64,000 nt of DNA. Source: Flavobacterium sp. Sd200. Lineage in GTDB: Bacteria; Bacteroidota; Bacteroidia; Flavobacteriales; Flavobacteriaceae. The notes beneath the pieces are model-generated. The model made no database searches and was not told the origin of the DNA. It saw nothing but the letters and a program-made list of their open reading frames with translations. Both the position numbers and the translations under genes were made by a program. The stretch spans positions 42,337-106,336 of the forward strand of contig NZ_WUMN01000010.1 of NCBI RefSeq assembly GCF_009826935.1, given 5' to 3'. Shown here piece after piece: positions 27,186 to 35,451 of the stretch. Numbering within the stretch: the first letter of the stretch is position 1; each line of letters opens with the position of its first letter.

Positions 27186-27572
27186 TTATTTTTTTACAGG
27201 TTTTCCGGCTTCGTTCCAGGCATCCATTCCTCCGTCGAGTTCTACAACGTGGGCAAAGCCTTTTAATTTCAGTATCTCAACCGCTTCGGCACTGCGGCCT
27301 CCGGCTTTGCAGTACACATAAACGGTTTTGGTTTTGTCGAGGGAGTCTAAACGCTGACTAAAATTTTTGTCATAAATATGCATATTAACCGCACCATTTA
27401 TATAACCGCTTTGAAATTCTTTGGGTGTGCGCACATCTATGATCTGGCCTTTATGGCTAATCATTTCTTTTTCAAAGGCAACAGGTTTTATAAGCTCTAT
27501 TCCTTTTTTTTGCTGCCCTGTGCACGATGCTATACTAAATGTTATAAGTAATAAGTACAGTAACTTTTTCAT
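27186..27572 (-). CDS. Rhodanese-domain lipoprotein
   Basis: A 128-residue lipoprotein: lipobox SIASC puts the lipidated Cys at 17, and a single rhodanese domain (about 27-125) carries the active-site loop CKAGGRS with Cys88. Expected to handle sulfane sulfur or act as a thiol redox protein on the periplasmic face of a membrane. It lies 5 bases upstream of the kinase gene, which suggests it could feed redox or sulfur information to that kinase; this is inference. Confidence 0.92.
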   Translation of the reverse strand: MKKLLYLLLITFSIASCTGQQKKGIELIKPVAFEKEMISHKGQIIDVRTPKEFQSGYINGAVNMHIYDKNFSQRLDSLDKTKTVYVYCKAGGRSAEAVEILKLKGFAHVVELDGGMDAWNEAGKPVKK

Positions 27573-27593
27573 ATTATTTTTTTAATGGTAAAT

Positions 27594-28313
27594 CTATAAA
27601 TATTTATATTCATTCAGTAGAGAAAGAATATCATTAAATTCATCTGAACTAATAGCATTAGCAATCAAGTCAGCATTTTTAAAAACAATCTTTGTAACTT
27701 GATTATCTTTTTCTCCTTTATAAACTTCTATACAACATTCTGATAAAGAATTATAACAACTTCCAAAAAAACCTCTTTCTCCAACAAGTTTATCGGCTAA
27801 CTGCAAATAGAAATCGTATTTATCATTTATTATTAAACCATCTATTAAAATCTCGTTTTTAGTAATTTTCTTGGGAAGACCGCTAAATTTAGCGCGCGCA
27901 TCTAAAGATGCTTTCTTTAAAATATCAGATGGGAATTTTATTAAGCTATGGCTCTGATTACCGCTCCATAAATTAAAAATTTCAATAATAGGTTGATTGT
28001 ATACATCGATAAACCAATCATGAACTATAGTGCCGTATATTTTTATATCACCATTTTCAAAAAAATCAATTGGGTGTAATGGTATAATTTTAAATTTGTT
28101 TAATTCAATTGCAACTCCATAAGCATTAGTTAAATATACTGATGTATTAATAAATGAGTGTCCGCTGTTATCAATTGCAACAGCATTTTTAACAATAAAA
28201 TTTTTAAATATAAATTCTCTTGAGGATTTATAAGCTATAGGCTCCAAATAAGTATAATTACATCTCCCTAATTCAGTTCCTTTAAAATACGCTATTATCG
28301 TTAAAAATGACAT
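27594..28313 (-). CDS. Protein with C-terminal barstar-like domain
   Basis: A 239-residue protein without signal peptide. Residues about 154-239 follow the barstar (RNase inhibitor) pattern: IDG at 157-159, FFGSCYNSLSEC at 182-193 corresponding to the YYGxNLDALWDC motif, the strand IVFKNAD at 209-215 and a final helix IL..LLNEYK. Residues 1-150 form a beta-rich domain I do not recognise. The gene starts with TAATG overlap on the thioredoxin-like stop codon. Base use is unlike its neighbours: 27601-27660 has 13 G+C in 60 bases, whereas 27241-27300 in the rhodanese gene has 30. This hints at recent acquisition, perhaps as an immunity gene whose toxin is not in this window. No RNase gene was seen nearby. 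Confidence 0.65.
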   Translation of the reverse strand: MSFLTIIAYFKGTELGRCNYTYLEPIAYKSSREFIFKNFIVKNAVAIDNSGHSFINTSVYLTNAYGVAIELNKFKIIPLHPIDFFENGDIKIYGTIVHDWFIDVYNQPIIEIFNLWSGNQSHSLIKFPSDILKKASLDARAKFSGLPKKITKNEILIDGLIINDKYDFYLQLADKLVGERGFFGSCYNSLSECCIEVYKGEKDNQVTKIVFKNADLIANAISSDEFNDILSLLNEYKYL

Positions 28314-28831
28314 TATTTTTTAATAGTAAATGTTTCGGCAATAACTGCTATTTGCCTGTCATTTAGTTTAGAAGCCTTTTTAAGTTTGATCTTAAATTCT
28401 GCTACCTCATCTACAGCCGACGGGCAACCTAAATTTTCCCCCTTGCTGTTAAAAGAATCTGTAAGTACCTTTCCTTTGTCATCAAGAATAACCCAAAAAG
28501 GCAATCCTGCTTTTTCTCCTTTATATTGTTCCAGCAATTCATCTGCACCGGGGTTTTCAAGGTTTTTATTTTTTGGAGATTCCTGCACCGTTAATTCTAC
28601 CGTTACAAAATTGTCGTCAAAAAACTTTTTACAGGCAGGGCTGTTCATGTTTTTAGTCATTTTTTTGCACCAACCACACCATGAGGCATGAAACATTACA
28701 AATACGTTTTTATGTTCTTTTTTAGCCTGAGCAGTTGCCTGTTGCATTAAAACAGATGCCTGTTCCTGAGCAGTTGCCTGTATTGTTGGCAAAGCAAATA
28801 ATAAAGAGATAAGAAGTATTTTAATTTTCAT
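28313..28831 (-). CDS. Periplasmic thioredoxin-fold protein
   Basis: Signal peptide at 1-21 (LLISLLFALPTIQATAQ), then a thioredoxin fold with active site WCGWC (Cys52 and Cys55) and cis-Pro in GLPFW near 115. It resembles the thioredoxin_7 / DsbD-C-terminal type used in periplasmic thiol reduction. First gene of the minus-strand run; its TAA shares its last A with the ATG of the barstar-like gene. A 15-base palindrome (28906-28920, ACTTTGC-A-GCAAAGT) upstream could be an operator. Confidence 0.88.
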   Translation of the reverse strand: MKIKILLISLLFALPTIQATAQEQASVLMQQATAQAKKEHKNVFVMFHASWCGWCKKMTKNMNSPACKKFFDDNFVTVELTVQESPKNKNLENPGADELLEQYKGEKAGLPFWVILDDKGKVLTDSFNSKGENLGCPSAVDEVAEFKIKLKKASKLNDRQIAVIAETFTIKK

Positions 28832-29003
28832 AGGCTGTTTTTTTATAGCTTTAACGTAGCACGAAATTACTAAAATTTAAAATTACGGTCTTAAATGCAA
28901 TTGCAACTTTGCAGCAAAGTACATTAAAATGTTGTACAAGGCTAAAATAATTTAAAATTTTAATGACAGTAAATAAATATCCAAACATGATTTTAGTCAG
29001 GCT

Positions 29004-29030
29004 TTGTGGTTTTTGTCTTACATACTTTTG
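29004..29030 (+). promoter_or_regulatory. Promoter of the OmpW-like gene
   Basis: TTG at 29004-29006, 16-base spacer, TACTTTTG at 29023-29030; the gene starts at 29054. One base short of the usual spacer range but otherwise a good match. Confidence 0.6.
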
Positions 29031-29053
29031 GAGTACAATAAATACACAAAATC

Positions 29054-29731
29054 ATGAAAAAATTATTTTATGCTGCAGTAGCTGTTGCCATGTTTACAAC
29101 AGGCTTTGCACAGGAAACCCAAAACACCACACCCGATTTTAAAAAATGGCAGGTGCGCCTTAGGGGCGTTAGCGTTACGCCCAATGAAAGCGCATCTATA
29201 GGAATTATAGGTGGAGATGCCTCTATATCTAACTCGTTTATACCTGAACTTGATTTTACATATTTCTTTACAAAAAATATTGCTGCCGAATTGATTTTAG
29301 GTACTACAAAACACGATGTGCATACTACTGGTTCAGACATATCGGCTATTGGCGGGCCAACAAACACTAATGTAGATCTTGGCAGCGTATATCTTCTGCC
29401 TCCAACATTAACTGTACAGTATCATTTTTATGCAACACAAAAACTAAAACCTTATGTGGGTGCAGGTATCAACTATACTATTTTTTATAGTGTAGATGAA
29501 GGTAATACCGTAAAAGATGTTGAGTATGATAATGCTTTTGGATATGCATTTCAACTGGGTATAGACTACATGATAAACGACAGGTTTTTTGTAAATGTGG
29601 ATGCCAAAAAAATATTCCTTAATACCGATGTTACCGTAAATGCTTCTAACCTTGCGCCGGGGCTTAGCATACCGGCAAAAGTAGACATCAACCCGCTGCT
29701 GCTTGGCTTTGGTGTAGGGATGAAGTTTTAG
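29054..29731 (+). CDS. OmpW-family outer-membrane protein
   Basis: Eight-stranded outer-membrane barrel. Signal peptide 1-20 ending TGFAQ, then the OmpW signatures KWQVRLRGVSVTP near 32 and LGTTKHDV near 82, LLPPTLTVQYHF near 115 and KPYVGAGINYTIFY near 134; ends in FGVGMKF with a C-terminal Phe. In Proteobacteria this family helps small hydrophobic molecules cross the outer membrane. 225 residues is typical. Monocistronic: own promoter before and a terminator after. Confidence 0.92.
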   Translation: MKKLFYAAVAVAMFTTGFAQETQNTTPDFKKWQVRLRGVSVTPNESASIGIIGGDASISNSFIPELDFTYFFTKNIAAELILGTTKHDVHTTGSDISAIGGPTNTNVDLGSVYLLPPTLTVQYHFYATQKLKPYVGAGINYTIFYSVDEGNTVKDVEYDNAFGYAFQLGIDYMINDRFFVNVDAKKIFLNTDVTVNASNLAPGLSIPAKVDINPLLLGFGVGMKF

Positions 29732-29758
29732 TTTGTTCTGTTTTTTAAAGATGGTAGC

Positions 29759-29793
29759 CAGTCCGGAAAGTATTTTTCCGGACTGACTTTTTT
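29759..29793 (+). terminator. Intrinsic terminator of the OmpW-like gene
   Basis: An 11-bp perfect stem (29759-29769 with 29775-29785) around a 5-base loop, followed by AC and six T. It lies 28 bases after the stop codon and 9 before the convergent cysteine desulfurase stop. Confidence 0.88.
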
Positions 29794-29801
29794 ATAAACA
29801 C

Positions 29802-30935
29802 CTATATTTTTTTGAGCGCCACAATAAGCTGGTCAATATCCTCCGTAGTATTATAATGGCTGAAAGAGATTCTCAACGATGGTTTTTTAACCTCATCGCC
29901 AGATAATATTTCTTTAAGCACGTGCGATGGTTTTACCGATCCTGACTGGCATGCACTGCCTCTTGATACTTCTACCCCCTGCATGTCGAGGCTAAAAAGT
30001 ATCATAGCAGTTTTGTCTTCGGGCAATGGCAACAGTATGTTGGTAATGTTATAAAATAACGCTTCTCCCTCCGCTTTTCCATTAACCTTAAAGCCGGGAA
30101 AATGCAGTTCAAGCTGACTGTGTAAATAATCTTTCAATCCGGAAATATGCTGTCTGTGCTCTTGCAGTCCGGCATACGAAAGCTGTAATGCTTTTGCCAT
30201 ACCCGCAATTTGATGAATGGGCTCTGTACCGGGGCGCAGGCCTTTTTCCTGTTCTCCCCCAAACACCATGGGTTTTAAACCAACCGTTTTATCTATATAT
30301 AAAAAGCCTATTCCTTTTGGGCCATGAAATTTGTGCGCGCTTGCTACTATAAAATCCACAGGCAAATTTTGCAGGTCAAATTCTGTTTTGCCTACACTTT
30401 GAACTGTATCTGTATGAAAAAGAGCTTTATATTTTCGGCAAAGGCTGCCTGTTTCATTTAGGTTTAGCACCACACCTGTTTCGTTATTTACATGGATAAG
30501 GCTAACCAGCGTAGGTATATCCTGTTGTAATAGAGCCTCAAGGTGTTCCATATCAGGCTGTCCTCCAGGCAAAAGATTTACGTATACGGCATCTATACCA
30601 TACTGCGCTGCAAGCTGGGGAATTGTATTTAAAACCGAATGGTGCTCTGTCCTGCTGCTTATTATACGGCGAATGCCAAGATCTTTAACCGCGCTGTGCA
30701 GCACTAAATTATTGGCCTCAGTGCCACCAGAAGTAAAAATAATTTCGCGTGCTTCGGCGTTAATAAGAAATGCTATGGTTTTGCGCGCTGTTTCGAGCAC
30801 CACCTTTGCCTGCCTGCCGGTACTGTGGGTGGATGACGGATTGCCATAAACGCTGCCCATTACCTGCACCATTTCTTCTATTACAAGGGGGTGCATGGCA
30901 GTAGTTGAGGCGTTATCGAGATATGCTTTTTTCAT
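29802..30935 (-). CDS. Cysteine desulfurase (NifS/IscS family)
   Basis: PLP enzyme that removes sulfur from cysteine for iron-sulfur clusters or thiolation. PLP Lys202 is in SAHKFHGPKG, the cofactor loop TSGGTEANN is at 68-76, HVNNETG at 148-154, and the persulfide Cys329 lies in SRGSACQSG, a class I layout. No iscU, iscR or suf gene is adjacent, so this is a stand-alone copy; a role in tRNA thiolation or in a specific sulfur pathway is possible. Confidence 0.93.
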   Translation of the reverse strand: MKKAYLDNASTTAMHPLVIEEMVQVMGSVYGNPSSTHSTGRQAKVVLETARKTIAFLINAEAREIIFTSGGTEANNLVLHSAVKDLGIRRIISSRTEHHSVLNTIPQLAAQYGIDAVYVNLLPGGQPDMEHLEALLQQDIPTLVSLIHVNNETGVVLNLNETGSLCRKYKALFHTDTVQSVGKTEFDLQNLPVDFIVASAHKFHGPKGIGFLYIDKTVGLKPMVFGGEQEKGLRPGTEPIHQIAGMAKALQLSYAGLQEHRQHISGLKDYLHSQLELHFPGFKVNGKAEGEALFYNITNILLPLPEDKTAMILFSLDMQGVEVSRGSACQSGSVKPSHVLKEILSGDEVKKPSLRISFSHYNTTEDIDQLIVALKKI

Positions 30936-31000
30936 TGCTGCAAAATTATTTAAAAAATACTTGCCAAGCTATTTTTAGGCCGTGCAACCGTAAAAGCTTT

Positions 31001-31028
31001 TTGTAAACCATTTAAAATAGTATTTTTG
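31001..31028 (+). promoter_or_regulatory. Promoter of the duplicated-repeat lipoprotein gene
   Basis: TTG at 31001-31003, 17-base spacer, TATTTTTG at 31021-31028. It ends 9 bases before the first in-frame ATG (31038) and 15 before the second (31044), which favours the second as start because transcription should begin near 31034. Confidence 0.65.
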
Positions 31029-31043
31029 CTTTAAATTATGACT

Positions 31044-32015
31044 ATGAAAAAAATCTATATACTACTTGCTGCACTTGTACTTATTGCAGGATGCGACGAT
31101 GGCGACATGACCTTTAAAGCCCTCGACTTTGAAGATTTTAACGCACCGGCACGTTGCAGCACCGAGAGTAACACTGTTTATTTAACAAACGGAAGCGAGG
31201 CACTTATATTAAACCTGCCCCCTGCGGTATTTTTAAATGTACCAAGCCCTACCGATGGCGCAGGTAACTACACACCTACAGTGGTTTTAGTGGGCGGCAG
31301 CAGCTCTTACACCATGTACTATCGCAATTACAGCGGCAATGTAAACAGCGGCACATTGTGCCAAAGTTCTGGAACACCAAACCTGCTTGAACAATGGACA
31401 GCAAACGGCAGGTTGCTTGTTACTACTACCGAAAGCAGAAATGCCGAAGGCAGGCTTACAGGCTACAGCCACCAGCTTTATATTGAAAGTGCAACCCTTA
31501 GCAAAGACGGACAGGAAATTACAATAATCAATAACCTTTTAGGTTCTTTTACAACTGCTGTAAATATCACTTTTGATTTTGATGAAGTAGCAGAGAACGA
31601 GCCCAGGTTGCCAGTGCCATGCAGCAATAACACTTCTATCCTTTATAAAATAAATGGCAGCGAAGCCTTACAATTAAAAATAGCGCAGACTTATTTTGAC
31701 GGACAGCCTAAAACCATTAACATTAATACTAACAACGACGATGGTGACGATGTAACGTTATATTTTCTGAAATATGCAGGCAACGTAGCCGGAAATGTTA
31801 TATGCACCCCGGCACCTACCGATACAAGGCAGGAGCAATTATGGATTGCCGACACCGGAACGTTAGAAATTACTTATGAAGAAGTAAATGGCGAAACAAA
31901 GCCTGTTATACGTTTCCGAAATATTGTTTTTTACAACAACGCACAAAGTGTTGAACGATATACTCCACTAAACAACGATGGAGAAACGTATTGGTTTGGG
32001 CCAAATCCGTACTAA
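31044..32015 (+). CDS. Lipoprotein with two tandem related domains, function unknown
   Basis: Exported lipoprotein: MKKIYILLAALVLIAGC gives a clear lipobox. The mature part holds two similar units, each opening with a Cys-containing strand and NGSEAL (CSTESNTVYLTNGSEAL and CSNNTSILYKINGSEAL), and each later containing YRNYSGNV / FLKYAGNV followed by a second Cys, so each unit probably has one disulfide. A spacing of about 165 residues separates the copies. No known family recognised. The frame also allows a start two codons upstream at 31038; promoter position favours 31044. Confidence 0.8.
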   Translation: MKKIYILLAALVLIAGCDDGDMTFKALDFEDFNAPARCSTESNTVYLTNGSEALILNLPPAVFLNVPSPTDGAGNYTPTVVLVGGSSSYTMYYRNYSGNVNSGTLCQSSGTPNLLEQWTANGRLLVTTTESRNAEGRLTGYSHQLYIESATLSKDGQEITIINNLLGSFTTAVNITFDFDEVAENEPRLPVPCSNNTSILYKINGSEALQLKIAQTYFDGQPKTININTNNDDGDDVTLYFLKYAGNVAGNVICTPAPTDTRQEQLWIADTGTLEITYEEVNGETKPVIRFRNIVFYNNAQSVERYTPLNNDGETYWFGPNPY

Positions 32016-32027
32016 TATCTTCTCAAT

Positions 32028-32079
32028 ATAAAGAAATTCACCCCTGAAAAATATATTTTTCAGGGGTGAATTTCTTTAT
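32028..32079. terminator. 52-nt perfect palindrome, bidirectional terminator
   Basis: All 26 bases of 32028-32053 are mirrored in 32054-32079. It fills the space between the lipoprotein stop (32015) and the convergent ytxJ stop (32082). A G/C core CACCCCTG flanked by A and T runs on both sides suits termination in both directions. Confidence 0.85.
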
Positions 32080-32081
32080 GA

Positions 32082-32474
32082 CTATATTTTTTCTTTTACT
32101 ATGGCAGCATCAATATCATCGTGTGAGGTGTTGTAAACTGCCTGCCCATTCTTAATCACAATTACCTGTGGCGATTGATGTACCACACCAAAGCGCGAAG
32201 CTATTTCATTAGAAACATCACGATAAGCTATAAGATCTAAAAAATAAGGTTTTGCACTCCCCTCCTCTATGCTATATTCATTTTCAAAGTTCTTTAGTGC
32301 CATACGGCTCACAGGGCAACGTGTGCTGTGTTTAAAGAGTATAACAGGAGTTTGAGCCGACTCTGCCTCTATAACATCAAGTTGTTGAAGTTGTGTTAAA
32401 TCGTTCCATTTAAAGCCCTGATTAGGCGTATCTTTACTGTCAGAATTTCCGAATAATTTATCAAAAAAGCTCAT
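32082..32474 (-). CDS. ytxJ: YtxJ/BrxC-type bacillithiol-dependent redox protein
   Basis: A 130-residue thioredoxin-fold protein of the DUF2847 family. The conserved redox motif is TRCPVS with Cys53, matching the single-Cys TCPIS motif of bacilliredoxin BrxC (YtxJ); cis-Pro is in QSPQVIVI. The family removes bacillithiol from S-bacillithiolated proteins, so this organism probably makes bacillithiol, as reported for many Bacteroidota. Cytoplasmic. Ends at the large palindrome; divergent from clpB. Confidence 0.87.
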   Translation of the reverse strand: MSFFDKLFGNSDSKDTPNQGFKWNDLTQLQQLDVIEAESAQTPVILFKHSTRCPVSRMALKNFENEYSIEEGSAKPYFLDLIAYRDVSNEIASRFGVVHQSPQVIVIKNGQAVYNTSHDDIDAAIVKEKI

Positions 32475-32592
32475 ACATTATCATTTTAAAGACAAATCGT
32501 CAGCAATCATTACAGATTGAAGACATTTTGTCGGATTTTACTTATTGGACTAAAAATTGAAATATACCTGTCAAATTTAAATAAATTAGACT

Positions 32593-35199
32593 ATGAATTT
32601 TGCCAATTTTACCACAAAATCTCAGGAAGCCATACAAAGGGCACAACAGATTGCCCAGGGTTTTGGCCATCAGCAAATAGAGAACGAACATATAGTTAAG
32701 GCCATATTAGAAGTAGACGAAAATGTAACGCCATTTCTTCTGAAAAAACTCAATGTAAACCTTGCGCTGTTCAATCAGATATTAGACAGTACACTGCAAA
32801 GTTTCCCTAAAGTTTCGGGAGCAGAAATGACCCTGAGCCGCGATACGGGAACGGCCCTTAATGAGGCCTCAAACATTGCCCGCAAAATGAACGACGAGTT
32901 TGTTTCTATAGAGCATTTACTCCTTGCAATTTTTGCTTCTAAAAGCAGGGTTGCCCAAATTTTAAAAGACCAGGGCGTTACCGAAAAAGGACTTAAAACC
33001 GCTATAGACGAATTGCGTAAAGGCGAAAGAGTAACATCGGCCAGTGCAGAGGAAACCTATAACTCGCTTAATAAATATGCCAAAAACCTCAACCAACTGG
33101 CTAACGACGGTAAGCTGGACCCGGTTATAGGCCGTGACGAAGAAATTAGGCGTGTGCTACAGATACTGAGCCGACGCACCAAGAATAACCCGATGCTTGT
33201 GGGCGAACCCGGCGTGGGTAAAACTGCTATTGCCGAGGGACTTGCACACCGCATAATTCAGGGAGACGTACCTGAAAACCTTAAAGATAAAGTGGTGTAT
33301 TCGCTCGATATGGGTGCACTTATTGCAGGAGCCAAATACAAAGGTGAATTTGAAGAGCGCTTAAAATCGGTTGTAAAAGAGGTTACTTCTGCCGAAGGCG
33401 ATATCATGCTCTTTATAGACGAGATACACACCCTTGTAGGAGCCGGCGGTGGAGATGGTGCCATGGATGCCGCAAACATTCTTAAACCTGCATTGGCTCG
33501 TGGTGAACTGCGTGCAATAGGTGCGACTACGTTGGATGAATACCAAAAATATTTTGAAAAAGACAAAGCTTTAGAGCGTCGTTTTCAACGAGTAATGGTA
33601 GATGAGCCGGATACCGAAAGTGCCATATCGATACTTCGCGGTATTAAGGAAAAATATGAAACCCACCATCAGGTGCGCATTAAAGATGAAGCTATTATAG
33701 CAGCCGTAGAGCTTTCGCAACGTTATATTACCAACCGCTTTTTACCCGATAAGGCCATAGACCTTATGGATGAGGCTGCCTCTAAAATCAGGATGGAGAT
33801 AAACTCTAAACCCGAAGAACTTGATGTGCTTGACCGACGTATAATGCAGCTTGAAATTGAAATAGAAGCTATTAAACGCGAAGATGATGAGCCTAAGCTA
33901 AAATCGTTGGGTATGGAACTCGCCAACCTTAAAGAAGAGCGTAATGAAATATTTGCGCGCTGGAAAAGTGAGAAAGACATTGTAGACAGCATACAGGCTA
34001 AAAAAACCGAAATTGAGAATTTTAAGCTGGAAGCTGAACGTGCAGAACGTGAAGGTGACTATGGCAAAGTAGCCGAGCTTCGTTACGGAAAAATTAAACA
34101 GGCTCAGGAAAAACTGGATGCTGTACAAAACCAATTGCTTGAAAACCAAAGCAGGCAGAGCCTTATTAAAGAAGAGGTTACCCGAGAAGATATTGCAGAG
34201 GTTGTAGCAAAATGGACCGGAATACCTGTAACTAAAATGTTGCAGGGCGAGCGCGAAAAACTACTTCGTCTTGAAGAAGAACTGCACAAACGCGTTGTGG
34301 GTCAGGAAGAGGCTATTGAAGCCGTGAGCGATGCTGTGAGGAGAAGTCGTGCCGGATTACAGGATCAAAAGAAACCAATAGGATCGTTTTTGTTCCTGGG
34401 TACTACGGGGGTAGGTAAAACAGAACTTGCCAAAGCCCTTGCCTCTTACCTCTTTGACGATGAAAACGCCATGACCAGGATAGATATGAGCGAATATCAG
34501 GAACGCCATAGCGTGAGTAGGTTGGTGGGTGCACCTCCAGGATATGTGGGTTATGATGAGGGCGGACAGCTTACAGAGGCCGTGCGCAGAAAACCCTACA
34601 GTGTGGTATTGCTTGACGAAATCGAAAAAGCCCACCCGGATACTTTCAACATACTGCTACAGGTATTGGACGAAGGCCGACTTACGGATAACAAAGGCCG
34701 TGTAGCCGACTTTAAGAACACGATTATTATCATGACCAGCAATATGGGCAGTGCTATAATACAGGAAAAATTTGAGAACTTAAAAGGCAGTATGGAAGCA
34801 GCGATCGAGGCTGCAAAAACCGAAGTTCTTGGCTTGCTGAAACAAACGGTTCGACCTGAGTTTATAAACCGTATTGATGATATTGTAATGTTTACGCCAC
34901 TAAGCAGTGATAATATAAGGGAAATTGTAGGCCTACAGGTTAAAAGTGTTACTAAACTTCTGGCACAGCAAAACATTACGCTGGATGCCACGCCGGAAGC
35001 CATTGATTATCTTGCCAAGAAAGGCTATGACTCTGATTTTGGTGCACGCCCTGTAAAGCGCGTTATACAGAAAGAGATCATGAATGAGCTAAGTAAACAA
35101 ATATTAAGCGGTAAAGTAAGCACCGACAGTATTATACTTATAGACAATTTTGACGGACAGCTTGTTTTTAGAAACCAAACCGATTTGGTAAACAATTGA
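32593..35199 (+). CDS. clpB: ATP-dependent disaggregase ClpB
   Basis: Hsp100 chaperone that extracts polypeptides from aggregates with DnaK. N-domain repeats at 1-145, first AAA+ with Walker A GEPGVGKT near 202, a middle coiled-coil domain about 400-530 with long Glu/Lys/Arg helices (absent from ClpA/ClpC in this form), and second AAA+ with GTTGVGKT near 602. No ClpP tripeptide loop was noted. 868 residues is normal. No clear promoter element or heat-shock operator was recognised in the 118 bases upstream. Confidence 0.97.
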   Translation: MNFANFTTKSQEAIQRAQQIAQGFGHQQIENEHIVKAILEVDENVTPFLLKKLNVNLALFNQILDSTLQSFPKVSGAEMTLSRDTGTALNEASNIARKMNDEFVSIEHLLLAIFASKSRVAQILKDQGVTEKGLKTAIDELRKGERVTSASAEETYNSLNKYAKNLNQLANDGKLDPVIGRDEEIRRVLQILSRRTKNNPMLVGEPGVGKTAIAEGLAHRIIQGDVPENLKDKVVYSLDMGALIAGAKYKGEFEERLKSVVKEVTSAEGDIMLFIDEIHTLVGAGGGDGAMDAANILKPALARGELRAIGATTLDEYQKYFEKDKALERRFQRVMVDEPDTESAISILRGIKEKYETHHQVRIKDEAIIAAVELSQRYITNRFLPDKAIDLMDEAASKIRMEINSKPEELDVLDRRIMQLEIEIEAIKREDDEPKLKSLGMELANLKEERNEIFARWKSEKDIVDSIQAKKTEIENFKLEAERAEREGDYGKVAELRYGKIKQAQEKLDAVQNQLLENQSRQSLIKEEVTREDIAEVVAKWTGIPVTKMLQGEREKLLRLEEELHKRVVGQEEAIEAVSDAVRRSRAGLQDQKKPIGSFLFLGTTGVGKTELAKALASYLFDDENAMTRIDMSEYQERHSVSRLVGAPPGYVGYDEGGQLTEAVRRKPYSVVLLDEIEKAHPDTFNILLQVLDEGRLTDNKGRVADFKNTIIIMTSNMGSAIIQEKFENLKGSMEAAIEAAKTEVLGLLKQTVRPEFINRIDDIVMFTPLSSDNIREIVGLQVKSVTKLLAQQNITLDATPEAIDYLAKKGYDSDFGARPVKRVIQKEIMNELSKQILSGKVSTDSIILIDNFDGQLVFRNQTDLVNN

Positions 35200-35221
35200 A
35201 TAGCTGCTGAAATCTAAATTT

Positions 35222-35245
35222 AAAGGGGACAAATTGTCCCCTTTT
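35222..35245 (+). terminator. Intrinsic terminator of clpB
   Basis: AAAGGGGACAA and its complement meet almost head to head at 35222-35244, followed by a short T-run; 23 bases after the clpB stop. A second small hairpin (35292-35310) follows. Confidence 0.8.
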
Positions 35246-35451
35246 CCTATTTTATTGTTCTAATAATTGAGTGGAAAGCAACATGTAAAACCAAAGCACC
35301 CCTGCTTTTGTGAAGTATATTTTATAATTTTGAACCATCCTTTTCGTCAAAGATTAGACATACATACAATATATTTTGATACAAAGCACTCATTAGCAGC
35401 AGAGCAAAAAACAGAAAAACAGCATTAGCATATTCCATATACTATATCATA

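Noticed and set aside
29802..30935. isc or suf iron-sulfur operon
   Set aside because: Only the desulfurase is present; no scaffold, regulator or sufBCD gene nearby.
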